Source: an uncultured Selenomonas sp. (lineage in GTDB: Bacteria > Bacillota > Negativicutes > Selenomonadales > Selenomonadaceae). Taken from it: 64,000 nucleotides of DNA. The stretch's first letter is position 1, and the number at the start of each line of letters is the position of its first letter. The stretch covers positions 1-64,000 of the forward strand of contig CAKPXP010000007.1 of the NCBI GenBank assembly GCA_934202005.1, given 5' to 3'. The notes under the pieces were generated by a model. The model was given only the letters and a program-made list of their open reading frames with translations. It did no database searches and was not told where the DNA came from. The translations under genes were made by a program, and so were the position numbers. Shown one piece after another: positions 36,865 through 44,518 of the stretch.

Positions 36865-37131
36865 TTATTCCTCGCCGAACTTGGAAAGGACGAGATCCTT
36901 GAGCGTCTTCACGGCCTCAGCCTCATCCGGACCGTCCGCGACGATCGTGATGTCCGTGCCCTTCACAAGGCCCATGCTCATGATCATGAGGATGCTCTTC
37001 GCATCGACCGTCTTGCCCTTCGCCTTGATCTGCACCTTGGACTTGAACTTCGTCGCCGTCTGCACGAACACCGAAGCCGGGCGAGCGTGGATACCAGTCT
37101 TGTTCTCGATCGTTACATTTGCTTCCGTCAT
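36865..37131 (-). CDS. ptsH: HPr phosphocarrier protein
   Basis: 88 residues from ATG at 37131. H15 (TGIHARPAS) accepts phosphate from enzyme I, and S46 (DAKSILMIMSMG) is the site used by HPr kinase in Firmicutes. Upstream is a sigma-54 promoter (37237-37254) and three enhancer-like palindromes. Longer in-frame sequence upstream is leader, not protein. Confidence 0.97.
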   Translation of the reverse strand: MTEANVTIENKTGIHARPASVFVQTATKFKSKVQIKAKGKTVDAKSILMIMSMGLVKGTDITIVADGPDEAEAVKTLKDLVLSKFGEE

Positions 37132-37236
37132 TTGAAATACCTCTTTCTTAGGAACTTGCGGATCCGCCGCTTCCCGCGGCGATCCTGAGATAAACAGCGG
37201 TGCCTGCTGCACAGCCGATGCATATATCTGATTATA

Positions 37237-37254
37237 TTGCATACAGTGTGCCAA
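37237..37254 (-). promoter_or_regulatory. Sigma-54 (-24/-12) promoter of ptsHI
   Basis: On the minus strand TTGGCACACTGTATGCAA matches TTGGCAC-N5-TTGCA with GG and GC exactly 10 bp apart. Predicted start near 37226, leaving a leader of about 95 nt before ptsH. No competing sigma-70 promoter of comparable quality was noticed in the same gap. Confidence 0.85.
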
Positions 37255-37370
37255 CTTCCTGCAGGCTGGGAAATTTTTATAATAATTCCTGCAAAGCCCA
37301 GCAGCAGCGAGCCTTTTCGGAAACATTACCATGAGTTCTTCGGCTTGAAATGTATTTTTGAAAATCGTTT

Positions 37371-37437
37371 TTGGTAAATTTTACCAACTCACGCTGTTTG
37401 CTTGGTAAATTTTACGCAGGTTGGGTAATTTCTACCA
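37371..37437 (-). promoter_or_regulatory. Three palindromic enhancer (UAS) sites for the sigma-54 activator
   Basis: Site 1, 37371-37387, TTGGTAAATTTTACCAA, is a perfect palindrome with 8-bp arms. Site 2, 37402-37418, TTGGTAAATTTTACGCA. Site 3, 37421-37437, TTGGGTAATTTCTACCA. They lie about 150-205 bp upstream of the predicted ptsH start, the usual enhancer distance, with centres of sites 1 and 2 separated by 31 bp (about three helical turns). Confidence 0.75.
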
Positions 37438-37483
37438 TACCTCCGTGACGGCAAGCGCGGAGGAAGCAGCACGCCGCCTGCCG

Positions 37484-39169
37484 TCACTCGACAAGCCCGT
37501 ACTTCCTCGCCTTCGCCGCAACGGTCTTGTGCGTGAGCGCGAGCGCGCGCCCCGCGGCGTTGAAGCTGCCGCATTTCTCGAGCGCGTAAGCAATGATGCG
37601 CTTCTCGTACTCCGGCCACGGCAGCACCGCGCCGCTCGTGAGGCGGCTCTCCTCGACCTCGCGCGCCGCGATCTCGCCTTTGAGATACGAGGGCAGCGCA
37701 CTCGCGGTGATCTCCGTCGCGTCCATGAGCGTGATCACGCGCTCGATGACATTCTCGAGCTCGCGCACGTTGCCGGGCCAGCGGTAGTGCATGAGCACCT
37801 CCATCGCCTCCGGCGTGATGCCGCGCACGGGCTTCTTCTGCTCACCGCTGATCTTGCCGATGAAATGCTCGACGAGCAGCGGGATGTCATCGACGCGCTC
37901 GCGCAGCGGCGGCAGCAGGATGGGGATGACGTTGAGGCGGTAGTAGAGGTCGTCGCGGAACTCCCCTTCCTTCATCATCTGCTCGAGGTCGCGGTTCGTC
38001 GCGGCGATGATGCGCACATCGACATGCACCGTCTCCTCGCCGCCCACGCGGTCGAACTCCTTCTGCTGGAGCACGCGCAGCAGCTTGACCTGCATATTCT
38101 TGTCCATCTCCGCGATCTCGTCGAGGAAGATCGTACCGTGGTTCGCGAGTTCGAACTTGCCGAGCTTGCGCTTCACGGCCCCCGTGAACGCGCCTTTCTC
38201 ATGGCCGAAGAGCTCGGACTCCAGGAGGGCGGGCGGGATCGCGCCGCAGTTCACGCGGATGAATGGCCCGCGGCGGCGGGAGCTCGCGTAGTGGATGCCC
38301 TCCGCGATGACCTCCTTGCCCGTGCCGCTCTCCCCGCGGATCAGCACCGTCGCGGAGCTCGCCGCCGCCTTCGAGGCGAGCGCGAGCACGTCGACGACCT
38401 TGCCGCTCTTGCCGATGTAGCTGCCGAACGCCGAGGCCGCCTTCTTCGTGCGCAGGAGCTCCTGCTCGAGGTACTCGGCGCGCGCGGACACCTGCGTGAG
38501 ACGCTCCATGAGGTTCTGGATCTCCGTGATGTCCTTGATGACCGAGACGACACCTGCGATCTCGCCGTCGATGAAGATGGGGTTGACGTTCGCGACGACC
38601 GTCGTGCCGTTCTTCTTGTGGCTGATGACGCCGATGCGCGCGACGCCCGAGCGCAGCACGCCGACGCGGTTGCCGTGCGGCGCATGCGTGAAGACGTTCT
38701 GCCCGAGCACCATCTCCATCGTCTTGTGGACGATGCGCAGATACGACGGATTCACATAGGTGATGATGCCGCTCTTGTCCACGACGCAGATGCCGTCCTG
38801 CACCGCCTCGAGGATCATCTGCAGCCGCTCCTGCATGAGTGCATTCTCGTGCAGCAGCTTGTCCACCTCGTGGAGTTCCTGCGGCTCATGCATCTCGAGG
38901 TCGCCCTCGAGGAACGCGGCCATCTCCTCCGCGGCCCGCTGCTCGTCGCCGCCCTCCGCGGTCACGAACACCGCGTCGCCGCGGCGCGTCTTGAGCGCGA
39001 TGAGCTTCATGATGCTGCGCATGAGGAACCGCTCGCCGCGCGTGCCGCGCAGGTAGAGCTTCGTATGATACTTTTCACTGAGCTCCCGCGCGCGCTGGAC
39101 GATCATCGCCGCGACGCGCGCATGGATGCCGCTCTCATTCGAGATCACGGCCTCCCGTTCCACCGACAT
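37484..39169 (-). CDS. HPr-domain/PAS sigma-54-dependent activator
   Basis: 561 residues. Residues 1-90 are an HPr-like domain that keeps the phospho-His motif SGIHARVAA (H16) and the Ser46-like motif RSIM (S52). Residues ~108-215 are a PAS domain. Residues ~245-475 are the AAA+ sigma-54 activator domain with Walker A GESGTGKE (289-296), GAFTGA (326-331, contacts sigma-54) and Walker B IFLDEIAE (347-354). A Fis-type helix-turn-helix ends the protein (AAGRALALTHKTVAAKARKY). It sits directly upstream of ptsHI on the same strand, with palindromes and a sigma-54 promoter between them, so ptsHI is its likely target. The HPr domain could be phosphorylated by enzyme I or HPr kinase and report PTS state. 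Confidence 0.9.
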   Translation of the reverse strand: MSVEREAVISNESGIHARVAAMIVQRARELSEKYHTKLYLRGTRGERFLMRSIMKLIALKTRRGDAVFVTAEGGDEQRAAEEMAAFLEGDLEMHEPQELHEVDKLLHENALMQERLQMILEAVQDGICVVDKSGIITYVNPSYLRIVHKTMEMVLGQNVFTHAPHGNRVGVLRSGVARIGVISHKKNGTTVVANVNPIFIDGEIAGVVSVIKDITEIQNLMERLTQVSARAEYLEQELLRTKKAASAFGSYIGKSGKVVDVLALASKAAASSATVLIRGESGTGKEVIAEGIHYASSRRRGPFIRVNCGAIPPALLESELFGHEKGAFTGAVKRKLGKFELANHGTIFLDEIAEMDKNMQVKLLRVLQQKEFDRVGGEETVHVDVRIIAATNRDLEQMMKEGEFRDDLYYRLNVIPILLPPLRERVDDIPLLVEHFIGKISGEQKKPVRGITPEAMEVLMHYRWPGNVRELENVIERVITLMDATEITASALPSYLKGEIAAREVEESRLTSGAVLPWPEYEKRIIAYALEKCGSFNAAGRALALTHKTVAAKARKYGLVE

Positions 39170-39379
39170 GGCGTCCTCCCTTTCGCGCTGATTTCCTCTC
39201 TATTATACAATAAAAGCGCTGAAAATGCGCCCCTTTCCTCTGATTTTTTCGCACCGCGGCGAAATCCGCTGATAGCCCCCATCGCGCATCACAGTGATCA
39301 GCACCTGCTTCCTCATCGCCACAGATGAGAAAGCTCCCGAGAGAACAAGAGAAACTTTACGGATGCGCGGGCGACCGTG

Positions 39380-39426
39380 TATAATGAAGAGGACAACAAG
39401 AGCCGCAGGAACGGTTGCGGCTTTTT
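39380..39426 (+). promoter_or_regulatory. mqnA promoter -10 and leader hairpin
   Basis: TATAAT at 39380-39385 (weak -35 TTTACG 18 bp upstream). A hairpin AGCCGCA-GGAACGGT-TGCGGCT with a T run lies at 39401-39426, between the promoter and the ribosome-binding site AAGGAGG. It resembles a terminator, so the leader may be attenuated or the hairpin may protect the 5' end. Confidence 0.5.
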
Positions 39427-39447
39427 CAAGCAAGGAGGATTCTGCCT

Positions 39448-40281
39448 ATGCCAGAACCATTGCCACGCGTCGGTCACATCGACTTCCTCAACGTGCTGCC
39501 GCTCGCCTACGGCTACGTGCACGGCGGCGCGGACGACCTCGCCATCGAGCGCGGCGTCCCCGCCGTCCTCAACAGCGACCTCATCGCCGGACGCCTCGAT
39601 GTGAGCAACGTATCATCCATTCTCTACGCGCGTCACGCGGACAAGCTGCGCATCCTGCACGGCCCCTGCGTCTCGACCGACGGCGCCGTCGAGAGCATCC
39701 TGCTTCTCTCGAGAAAGCCCATCGAGGAGATCGAGGACGACCGCATCGCGCTGACGGCCAAGAGCGCGACCTCGCACGCGCTGCTCAAGATCATCCTCAG
39801 GAGCGGCTACGGCGCCGTGCCGACCTACAACGTACAGAGCCTCTCCGTCGAGCACCCCATCCCCGAGGACGCGACGGCCGCGCTCTTCATCGGCGACGAC
39901 GCGCTCTACCTCTACCACCACGCGAGCCCGAGCCTCTACGTCTACGACCTCGGCGCCGAGTGGAAGAAGCTCACGGGCAAGAAGATGGTCTATGCGCTCT
40001 GGGTCGCGAGCCGGCGCTTTGCCGAGCAGGACACGGCCTCCCTCGCCCGCGTCAGCCGCGCCATCCGCGAGAGCTTCGCCTACGGCCTCGCGCACAAGGA
40101 CGCCGCCATCCGCTCCGTCCTCGGCGAGAAGCCCTTCACCTACGAGGAGCTCGACCACTACCTCGGCGGCGTCATCCACTGGGACCTCACCGAGGAATAC
40201 CTCGACGGCCTCCGCACCTTCTACGAGCTCGCCGCGCGAACCGGCCTCATCGAGAAAGCGCCGGAGCTCGTCTTCGCGTGA
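39448..40281 (+). CDS. mqnA: Chorismate dehydratase MqnA (futalosine menaquinone pathway)
   Basis: Converts chorismate to 3-enolpyruvylbenzoate, the first step of futalosine-route menaquinone synthesis. 277 residues from ATG 39448 with AAGGAGG 9 nt upstream. The MqnA pattern GHIDFLNVLPLAYGY, AVLNSDLIAGRLDVSNVSSI and ALFIGDDALYLYH is clear; the fold is a periplasmic-binding-protein type without signal peptide. No other mqn genes are adjacent. Confidence 0.9.
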   Translation: MPEPLPRVGHIDFLNVLPLAYGYVHGGADDLAIERGVPAVLNSDLIAGRLDVSNVSSILYARHADKLRILHGPCVSTDGAVESILLLSRKPIEEIEDDRIALTAKSATSHALLKIILRSGYGAVPTYNVQSLSVEHPIPEDATAALFIGDDALYLYHHASPSLYVYDLGAEWKKLTGKKMVYALWVASRRFAEQDTASLARVSRAIRESFAYGLAHKDAAIRSVLGEKPFTYEELDHYLGGVIHWDLTEEYLDGLRTFYELAARTGLIEKAPELVFA

Positions 40282-40312
40282 GCGTGACGCGCGCAGCCTA
40301 CAAGATATAAGA

Positions 40313-40362
40313 AGGATGCTCCCCTCAGGCAGCAACGCCGCCTGAGGAGAGCATCCTTTTTC
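40313..40362 (+). terminator. Strong bidirectional terminator after mqnA
   Basis: AGGATGCTCCCCTCAGGC pairs with GCCTGAGGAGAGCATCCT (one bulge) and is followed by TTTTT on the + strand. It can also serve the converging minus-strand side. Confidence 0.9.
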
Positions 40363-40489
40363 ATCATCCTGCGCGAGCGGCGCAGCCACTTGCCTGGCGC
40401 ACGCGGCACGATCTGCCGTACACAGCGCAGCCGCCGCGCGGCACGATCCGCCGTTTCCTGCGCGCCGCAGCCCCTCCGGGCGCGCTGCC

Positions 40490-41320
40490 TCAGCTCTTGA
40501 TCCAGCCGAAGCGCTCGAAGATCGGCGTATAGCGGATGCGCTCGAGGAACGACTTGTTCGTATCCTCCGTATGGAACACTGGCACGCGCTCCAGCGCGTA
40601 GATGTTGCTCGCCTTGTCCACATTGCCGTACTTGATGGTGAACGCCGCCTTGTAGCCGGCCTCCTTCACGAGCTCCGCGATGTGCAGGTTGTAGGTGCCC
40701 GTCGGATACGCCATATAGTCGACGCTGTGGCCGAGCTCCTTCTCGATCTTCTTCTTCGAGTCCACGAGCTCGGTGCGCAGCTCGTCATCCGTGAGGTCGG
40801 TCATGGACTTATGATCGACCGTATGCGACTGGATGGAGATACCGTTCTCATTCATCTCGCGCGCCTGGTCCCAGGTCAGGTAGTTCGGATAGACGCCGAG
40901 GAAACTCGAGATCACGAAGACCGTCGCCTTGAAATCGTATTTCTTCAAAATCGGATAGGCGTTCTGGTAGTTGTCCTCATAGCCGTCGTCGAACGTGATG
41001 AGCACCGGATTCTCCGGCAGCTCGGCATTGCCTGCGAGGCTGTCGTAGAGCTCATCCGGCGTGATCGTATGGTAGCCGTTCTCGCTCAGATACTTCATCT
41101 GCCGGTCGAAATCCTCCGGCAGCACAGAGAGCGAGATATTCATATTGTCGACCTTGTGGTAATTGAGCACGAGCACCTTGGTGCCGTTCTCGCTGTCCGC
41201 GACCATGCTCGCCGTCATCGGCTTCGGGCTCGCGAGCAGGAAAGGGATCGCGAGCAGCAGCACGAGCAGCAGCAATCGCAGCCGCCAGCGCGGACGTCCC
41301 TCGGAGCGAAAAGATATCAC
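40490..41320 (-). CDS. Polysaccharide deacetylase family protein (NodB domain)
   Basis: 276 residues. An N-terminal signal anchor (LRLLLLVLLLAIPFLLASP) leads to a carbohydrate esterase 4 domain: motif 1 TFDDGYEDN, motif 2 SHTVDHKSM, and YPTGTYN. It would remove N- or O-acetyl groups from an extracytoplasmic glycan such as peptidoglycan or an exopolysaccharide. Codon use in the mature part is less GC-extreme than in neighbours. It follows the Lgt-like gene by 20 nt, so the two are probably co-transcribed. Confidence 0.88.
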   Translation of the reverse strand: MISFRSEGRPRWRLRLLLLVLLLAIPFLLASPKPMTASMVADSENGTKVLVLNYHKVDNMNISLSVLPEDFDRQMKYLSENGYHTITPDELYDSLAGNAELPENPVLITFDDGYEDNYQNAYPILKKYDFKATVFVISSFLGVYPNYLTWDQAREMNENGISIQSHTVDHKSMTDLTDDELRTELVDSKKKIEKELGHSVDYMAYPTGTYNLHIAELVKEAGYKAAFTIKYGNVDKASNIYALERVPVFHTEDTNKSFLERIRYTPIFERFGWIKS

Positions 41321-41340
41321 GAAGACTCCTCCTTACGGAA

Positions 41341-42165
41341 TCACGAAAACAGACTCTGGCGCGTGCGGCTCCGCACGACGAAGAGCGCGATGGCAGCGAG
41401 CAGCGTCCCGCCGGAGAGCAGCCGCCCCAGCGGCAGCACGCTCCCAGGATCCGAGCTCAGGTAGAAAAAACCGCAGCCGAGCCGCACCGCGGCCGCGAGC
41501 CCTAGCCCCAGCAGGAAGAGGCAGCCGGGCCGCAGGCAGTGCAGGAACCTCCCGTCGACGAACGCCGCCAGCGCGACGAGCACGAACACCGCCAGCTGCA
41601 GCCCTGCCTGATAGAGCGCGATGGGAAAGAAATAGAGCATATCCTGGAAGCCCATCGGCCGGTACCGGTACTCGACATACTCCGCGAGCGTGTGGTCGTT
41701 CGGCAGATCCGGCGGGAACGGCGAGCCCATCGTGAGCTGCATCCCGAAAATGCCCAGCTCGTGCACCGCGATCGCCACGAGGAACGCCGGCACGAGCAGA
41801 TCCAGCCAGTGCCAGGCACTCACGCCCTGGACCAGGCTGTAGGCCACGACCGCCAGCAGGAAGCCCAGCATCCCGCCGTAGAACGACAGCCCGCCCTGCC
41901 AGATGCAGAGCACCGTGAGCAAATGGCTCGCATAATCAGCGAAATGATGCAGCACGAAGCCCAGCCGGCCGCAGACGAGCGCCGCCGGCAGCCCCAAGAG
42001 CAAGAGATCGAGCAGCGTCCCCGTCCGCTCGCCGTGCAGGCGCACATTCATCCAGTCGACAGCCGCGCCGACCAGCACCGCCGCGAGAACCACCAAGCCG
42101 TACGTATAGATGGGCAGCCCGAAGACCGTCCCCACAATCAGGCCCAAAGAAACCACTCCTGTCAA
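41341..42165 (-). CDS. Lgt-like membrane protein, probably degenerate paralogue
   Basis: 274 residues with seven or so hydrophobic segments and the overall layout of prolipoprotein diacylglyceryl transferase, including WQGGLSFYGGMLG. In Escherichia coli Lgt the matching block is GGMSFHGG with essential His103; here it is Tyr. The RIGNF(I/V)N signature is replaced by HELGIFGMQLTMG. A true Lgt is therefore unlikely; a related transferase or a specialised paralogue is possible. Start ATG/GTG region is at 42165. Confidence 0.6.
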   Translation of the reverse strand: MTGVVSLGLIVGTVFGLPIYTYGLVVLAAVLVGAAVDWMNVRLHGERTGTLLDLLLLGLPAALVCGRLGFVLHHFADYASHLLTVLCIWQGGLSFYGGMLGFLLAVVAYSLVQGVSAWHWLDLLVPAFLVAIAVHELGIFGMQLTMGSPFPPDLPNDHTLAEYVEYRYRPMGFQDMLYFFPIALYQAGLQLAVFVLVALAAFVDGRFLHCLRPGCLFLLGLGLAAAVRLGCGFFYLSSDPGSVLPLGRLLSGGTLLAAIALFVVRSRTRQSLFS

Positions 42166-42292
42166 GCATTTATGTCTTCCTTATTTTAGCGCGAAGTAAA
42201 GGAAAATTCCAGTCCTCCGCGCACATCTGCAAGAATTCTCTTTTTTGTAACAACGGATAATGAAATGCACGGGAAACTATGCTATAATGCGA

Positions 42293-42390
42293 AACAGATG
42301 GCAGGAATACCCCATGAGGGTTTTCTGCCGCAGGGTGTCTCTGGGATACCCGGAAATGTTTCGCCAGCAATCTTGTCAGGAGGTTTTAAC
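42293..42390 (+). promoter_or_regulatory. Extended -10 promoter and structured leader of the DUF1858 gene
   Basis: TGCTATAATG (TATAAT at 42293-42298) is an extended -10. The ~85-nt leader can form two hairpins: GGCAG...ACCCCATGAGGGT...CTGCC and GGGTGTCTCTGGGATACCC. It ends in AGGAGG before the ATG. No known riboswitch class was recognised. Confidence 0.45.
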
Positions 42391-42594
42391 ATGGCAATTA
42401 CAAAAGATATGAGCATCCTCGAAGTCGTCCAGAAATATCCGGACACGGCAGAAGTCTTCATGAGCGCCGGCATGGGCTGCCTCGGCTGCGCCGCTGCGCA
42501 CTTCGAGAACATCGAGCAGGGCGCGCTCGCGCACGGCATCGACGTCGACGCCCTCATCCAGGGCCTCAACGACTGCGTCGGCGCCGCGGAGTAA
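42391..42594 (+). CDS. DUF1858 / hybrid-cluster-associated redox disulfide protein
   Basis: 67 residues. The family pattern MAITKDMSILEVVQKYP, then MGCLGCAAAHFENIEQGALA contains the conserved CxxC; such proteins are thought to act in thiol/redox chemistry next to hybrid-cluster or Fe-S systems. AGGAGG stands 8 nt before the ATG. It is monocistronic with its own promoter and terminator. Confidence 0.85.
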   Translation: MAITKDMSILEVVQKYPDTAEVFMSAGMGCLGCAAAHFENIEQGALAHGIDVDALIQGLNDCVGAAE

Positions 42595-42608
42595 AGCGCG
42601 CACGAAAC

Positions 42609-42650
42609 GAGGCGGGACGGCTGCCACTGGCAGCCATCCCGCCTCTTTTT
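42609..42650 (+). terminator. Terminator of the DUF1858 gene
   Basis: GAGGCGGGACGGCTGCC-ACT-GGCAGCCATCCCGCCTC followed by TTTTT. Directly after it (about 42658-42704) a 24-bp unit, ACCATATAAAA(C/T)CACGCGA, occurs twice in tandem. Confidence 0.9.
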
Positions 42651-42710
42651 GCATACGCACCATATAAAACCACGCGACAGCACCATATAAAATCACGCGA
42701 TAAAAATATG

Positions 42711-42748
42711 AGAGGCGGCTGCCCGAGCTTGCTCCGGCAGCCGCCTCT
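42711..42748 (-). terminator. Hairpin, probable terminator of the small minus-strand gene
   Basis: AGAGGCGGCTGCC pairs with GGCAGCCGCCTCT across a 12-nt loop. On the minus strand it is followed by CATATTTTTAT, a usable T run. Confidence 0.65.
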
Positions 42749-42860
42749 CCTCGTCAGGAACGATCCTTATCTATTGCCTGCATTCGTGCGGTGGGAAGGG
42801 CGTATCTCCACATATCTCGTGACCAGCTTCCGCTGCCGCCCTCCTGCATGGCATTTCACA

Positions 42861-43124
42861 TCATGCAACTCCCTCGTTCACTTTATCAACAACACGGCAA
42901 TCGAGCCACTCTGCTACTGCCTGCTGATCTGAAGATTTTGCGGTCTTCCGATCACGGCCGACCCTGTCATCTGCAGCGGCAAAGCTTGCAAAATCTGCAT
43001 GTCCCATGAGCCTTGCTGCCTTGGTGAACTGCTTCGTGCGGACAGGTACTTCTACCTCTTCCATCCACTGGGAATAAACTCTGACTTTCATGATGATACT
43101 CTCCTCACATTCTTGCTTGGCCAT
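42861..43124 (-). CDS. Small hypothetical protein with strong, operator-flanked promoter
   Basis: 87 residues from ATG 43124 (AGGAGGG 8-9 nt upstream) or 76 from ATG 43091 (GAGGAG upstream; MKVRVYSQWMEEVEVPVRTK). I do not recognise a family. It is charged, soluble and has no cysteine pair or membrane segment. Base composition around it is much less GC-rich than in neighbours, suggesting a transferred or fast-evolving region. It has a perfect promoter about 200 nt upstream and a terminator-like hairpin at 42711-42748. Confidence 0.5.
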   Translation of the reverse strand: MAKQECEESIIMKVRVYSQWMEEVEVPVRTKQFTKAARLMGHADFASFAAADDRVGRDRKTAKSSDQQAVAEWLDCRVVDKVNEGVA

Positions 43125-43330
43125 CCGGAACGACCCTCCTCAGTCTCTTCCTGGCCTACCGATCAGACATCTGCCAGATGTCTTTCCTTTGCAAGTATTA
43201 TCGGAAATTACCACCCAGAAATCAAGTGCATGATGCAGAAATCTTATTACGACTTTTGTACTACTATCCTTCCCTTCTCCCGGGAGCCCCACTCCCGTCT
43301 CGGCTGCTTTCTTTCCTTATCTTTGTCTTT

Positions 43331-43397
43331 ATTATATTCCATCTTTTGTACTCTGTCAACTGTTTTGGAATTATTTTTTATTGTATCCTGGATACAA
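43331..43397 (-). promoter_or_regulatory. Consensus promoter with upstream 17-bp palindrome
   Basis: On the minus strand TTGACA (43354-43359) and TATAAT (43331-43336) are exactly 17 bp apart. Centred about 30 bp upstream of the -35, TTGTATCCTGGATACAA (43381-43397) is a perfect palindrome with 8-bp arms, a likely regulator site resembling GntR-type operators. The 5' leader to ATG 43124 would be about 200 nt and holds nothing I can name. Confidence 0.75.
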
Positions 43398-43446
43398 GCT
43401 GCGATTTTCTCTTAATTTGTCGTTATTTCCGCACAACGATGACGTT

Positions 43447-44298
43447 TCAGCCGAGCGGCACTTCCGTGCGCTTGCGCTGCTCGAAATGCAGGAGGTGCGT
43501 GTAGCCGAAGTCCCGTGCGTAGGCGACGGCCTCGTCGTTATACGCGCCGCAGTCCTCCGGCTTGTGCGCGTCGGACGAGGTGATGATGGGCAGGTCGCAG
43601 CGCGCGGCCACGCGCATGAAGTCCGGATACGGGGAGATCTCCTTGATCGGATAGCGGTAGTAGGTGCCCGTGTTGACGTCGACGGCCATGTGCGCTTTCG
43701 CCATCGCGCGCGCGACGCGCTCGAGGTACGGCGTCACGTCGAAGTCCGGCAGATAGCGGAACAGCCGGATGTTGAACGGGTGGCCGAGCACGTCGTAGAG
43801 ACCGCTCGCCGCGAGCTTCTCCACCTCCTCGGCGTACCAGTCATAGATCTCCTCGAGCGGATGGCGGTCCCACTCCGCCTTGATCTCCGCGGAGTCGTAC
43901 GCCCAGCCGCGCAGGAAATGCACTGAGCCGATGATGTAGTCGAACGGATAGTCCCGCAGGATATCGCGCACCTTGTCCTGCTCCTCGAAGTTGCAGACCT
44001 CGATGCCCGTCTTGACCGAGGGATGGCGCCTGCGGAGCTTTTCCATGAAGCGGAAATAGTCGTCGAGCGTATACTTGAACTTGTTCGACTTCAGCCATTT
44101 CTTCTGGAACGTGCCGATGAAGCTGTCGTCGAGGATGAGGTCGTGGTAGTAAAGCGCCTCGAACTCCGGGAACGTGTGGCTGTGCTCGCTGATGCCGATC
44201 TCGTCGATCCCGCGCCGCTTCGCCGCCTCGAAGAATCCCTCCGCCCACGCTTCATCGTAGGAGCCTTTCTCAAAGTGCATGTGGTAATCGAGTTTCAT
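43447..44298 (-). CDS. PHP-domain phosphatase, histidinol-phosphatase-like
   Basis: 283 residues from ATG 44298 (MKLDYHMHFEKGSYDEA) with AGGAGG 9 nt upstream. PHP metal motifs: DYHMHFE, ISEHSH, YIIGSVHFLRG, VLGHPFNI and TSSDAHKPED. HisK-type histidinol phosphatases have this form, but no his genes are near, so the substrate could be another phosphomonoester. Confidence 0.85.
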   Translation of the reverse strand: MKLDYHMHFEKGSYDEAWAEGFFEAAKRRGIDEIGISEHSHTFPEFEALYYHDLILDDSFIGTFQKKWLKSNKFKYTLDDYFRFMEKLRRRHPSVKTGIEVCNFEEQDKVRDILRDYPFDYIIGSVHFLRGWAYDSAEIKAEWDRHPLEEIYDWYAEEVEKLAASGLYDVLGHPFNIRLFRYLPDFDVTPYLERVARAMAKAHMAVDVNTGTYYRYPIKEISPYPDFMRVAARCDLPIITSSDAHKPEDCGAYNDEAVAYARDFGYTHLLHFEQRKRTEVPLG

Positions 44299-44518
44299 CT
44301 CGCTCTTCCTCCTTTTCCCCCGGCCGCCTGCAGCCGCCAGGGCATACGCGCCAGCAAATCCGCGCGCCGCTTCCTCCTCTCGCCCCCGGCAAAGCGCAGC
44401 TTCCGCTGCGGCCGCGGCGCATCTCCCAAGGGCACAGCGCAGCCACACAGAGTCGGGCACCTCATTTCATCAGCAAATCCTACGAGAAAAGCCGGCGGAC
44501 ACATGTCCCCGGCTCGTC

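Noticed and set aside
36912..37332. 155-residue version of HPr
   Set aside because: The extra 67 residues cover the sigma-54 promoter and leader and have no homology to HPr.
42293..42390. Known riboswitch (THF, fluoride, molybdenum cofactor, guanidine)
   Set aside because: None of the characteristic conserved loops of those classes could be found.
44456..44480. ACCTCATTTCATCAGC as another element-B end
   Set aside because: The match is short and the adjoining bases diverge, so it is too weak to call.
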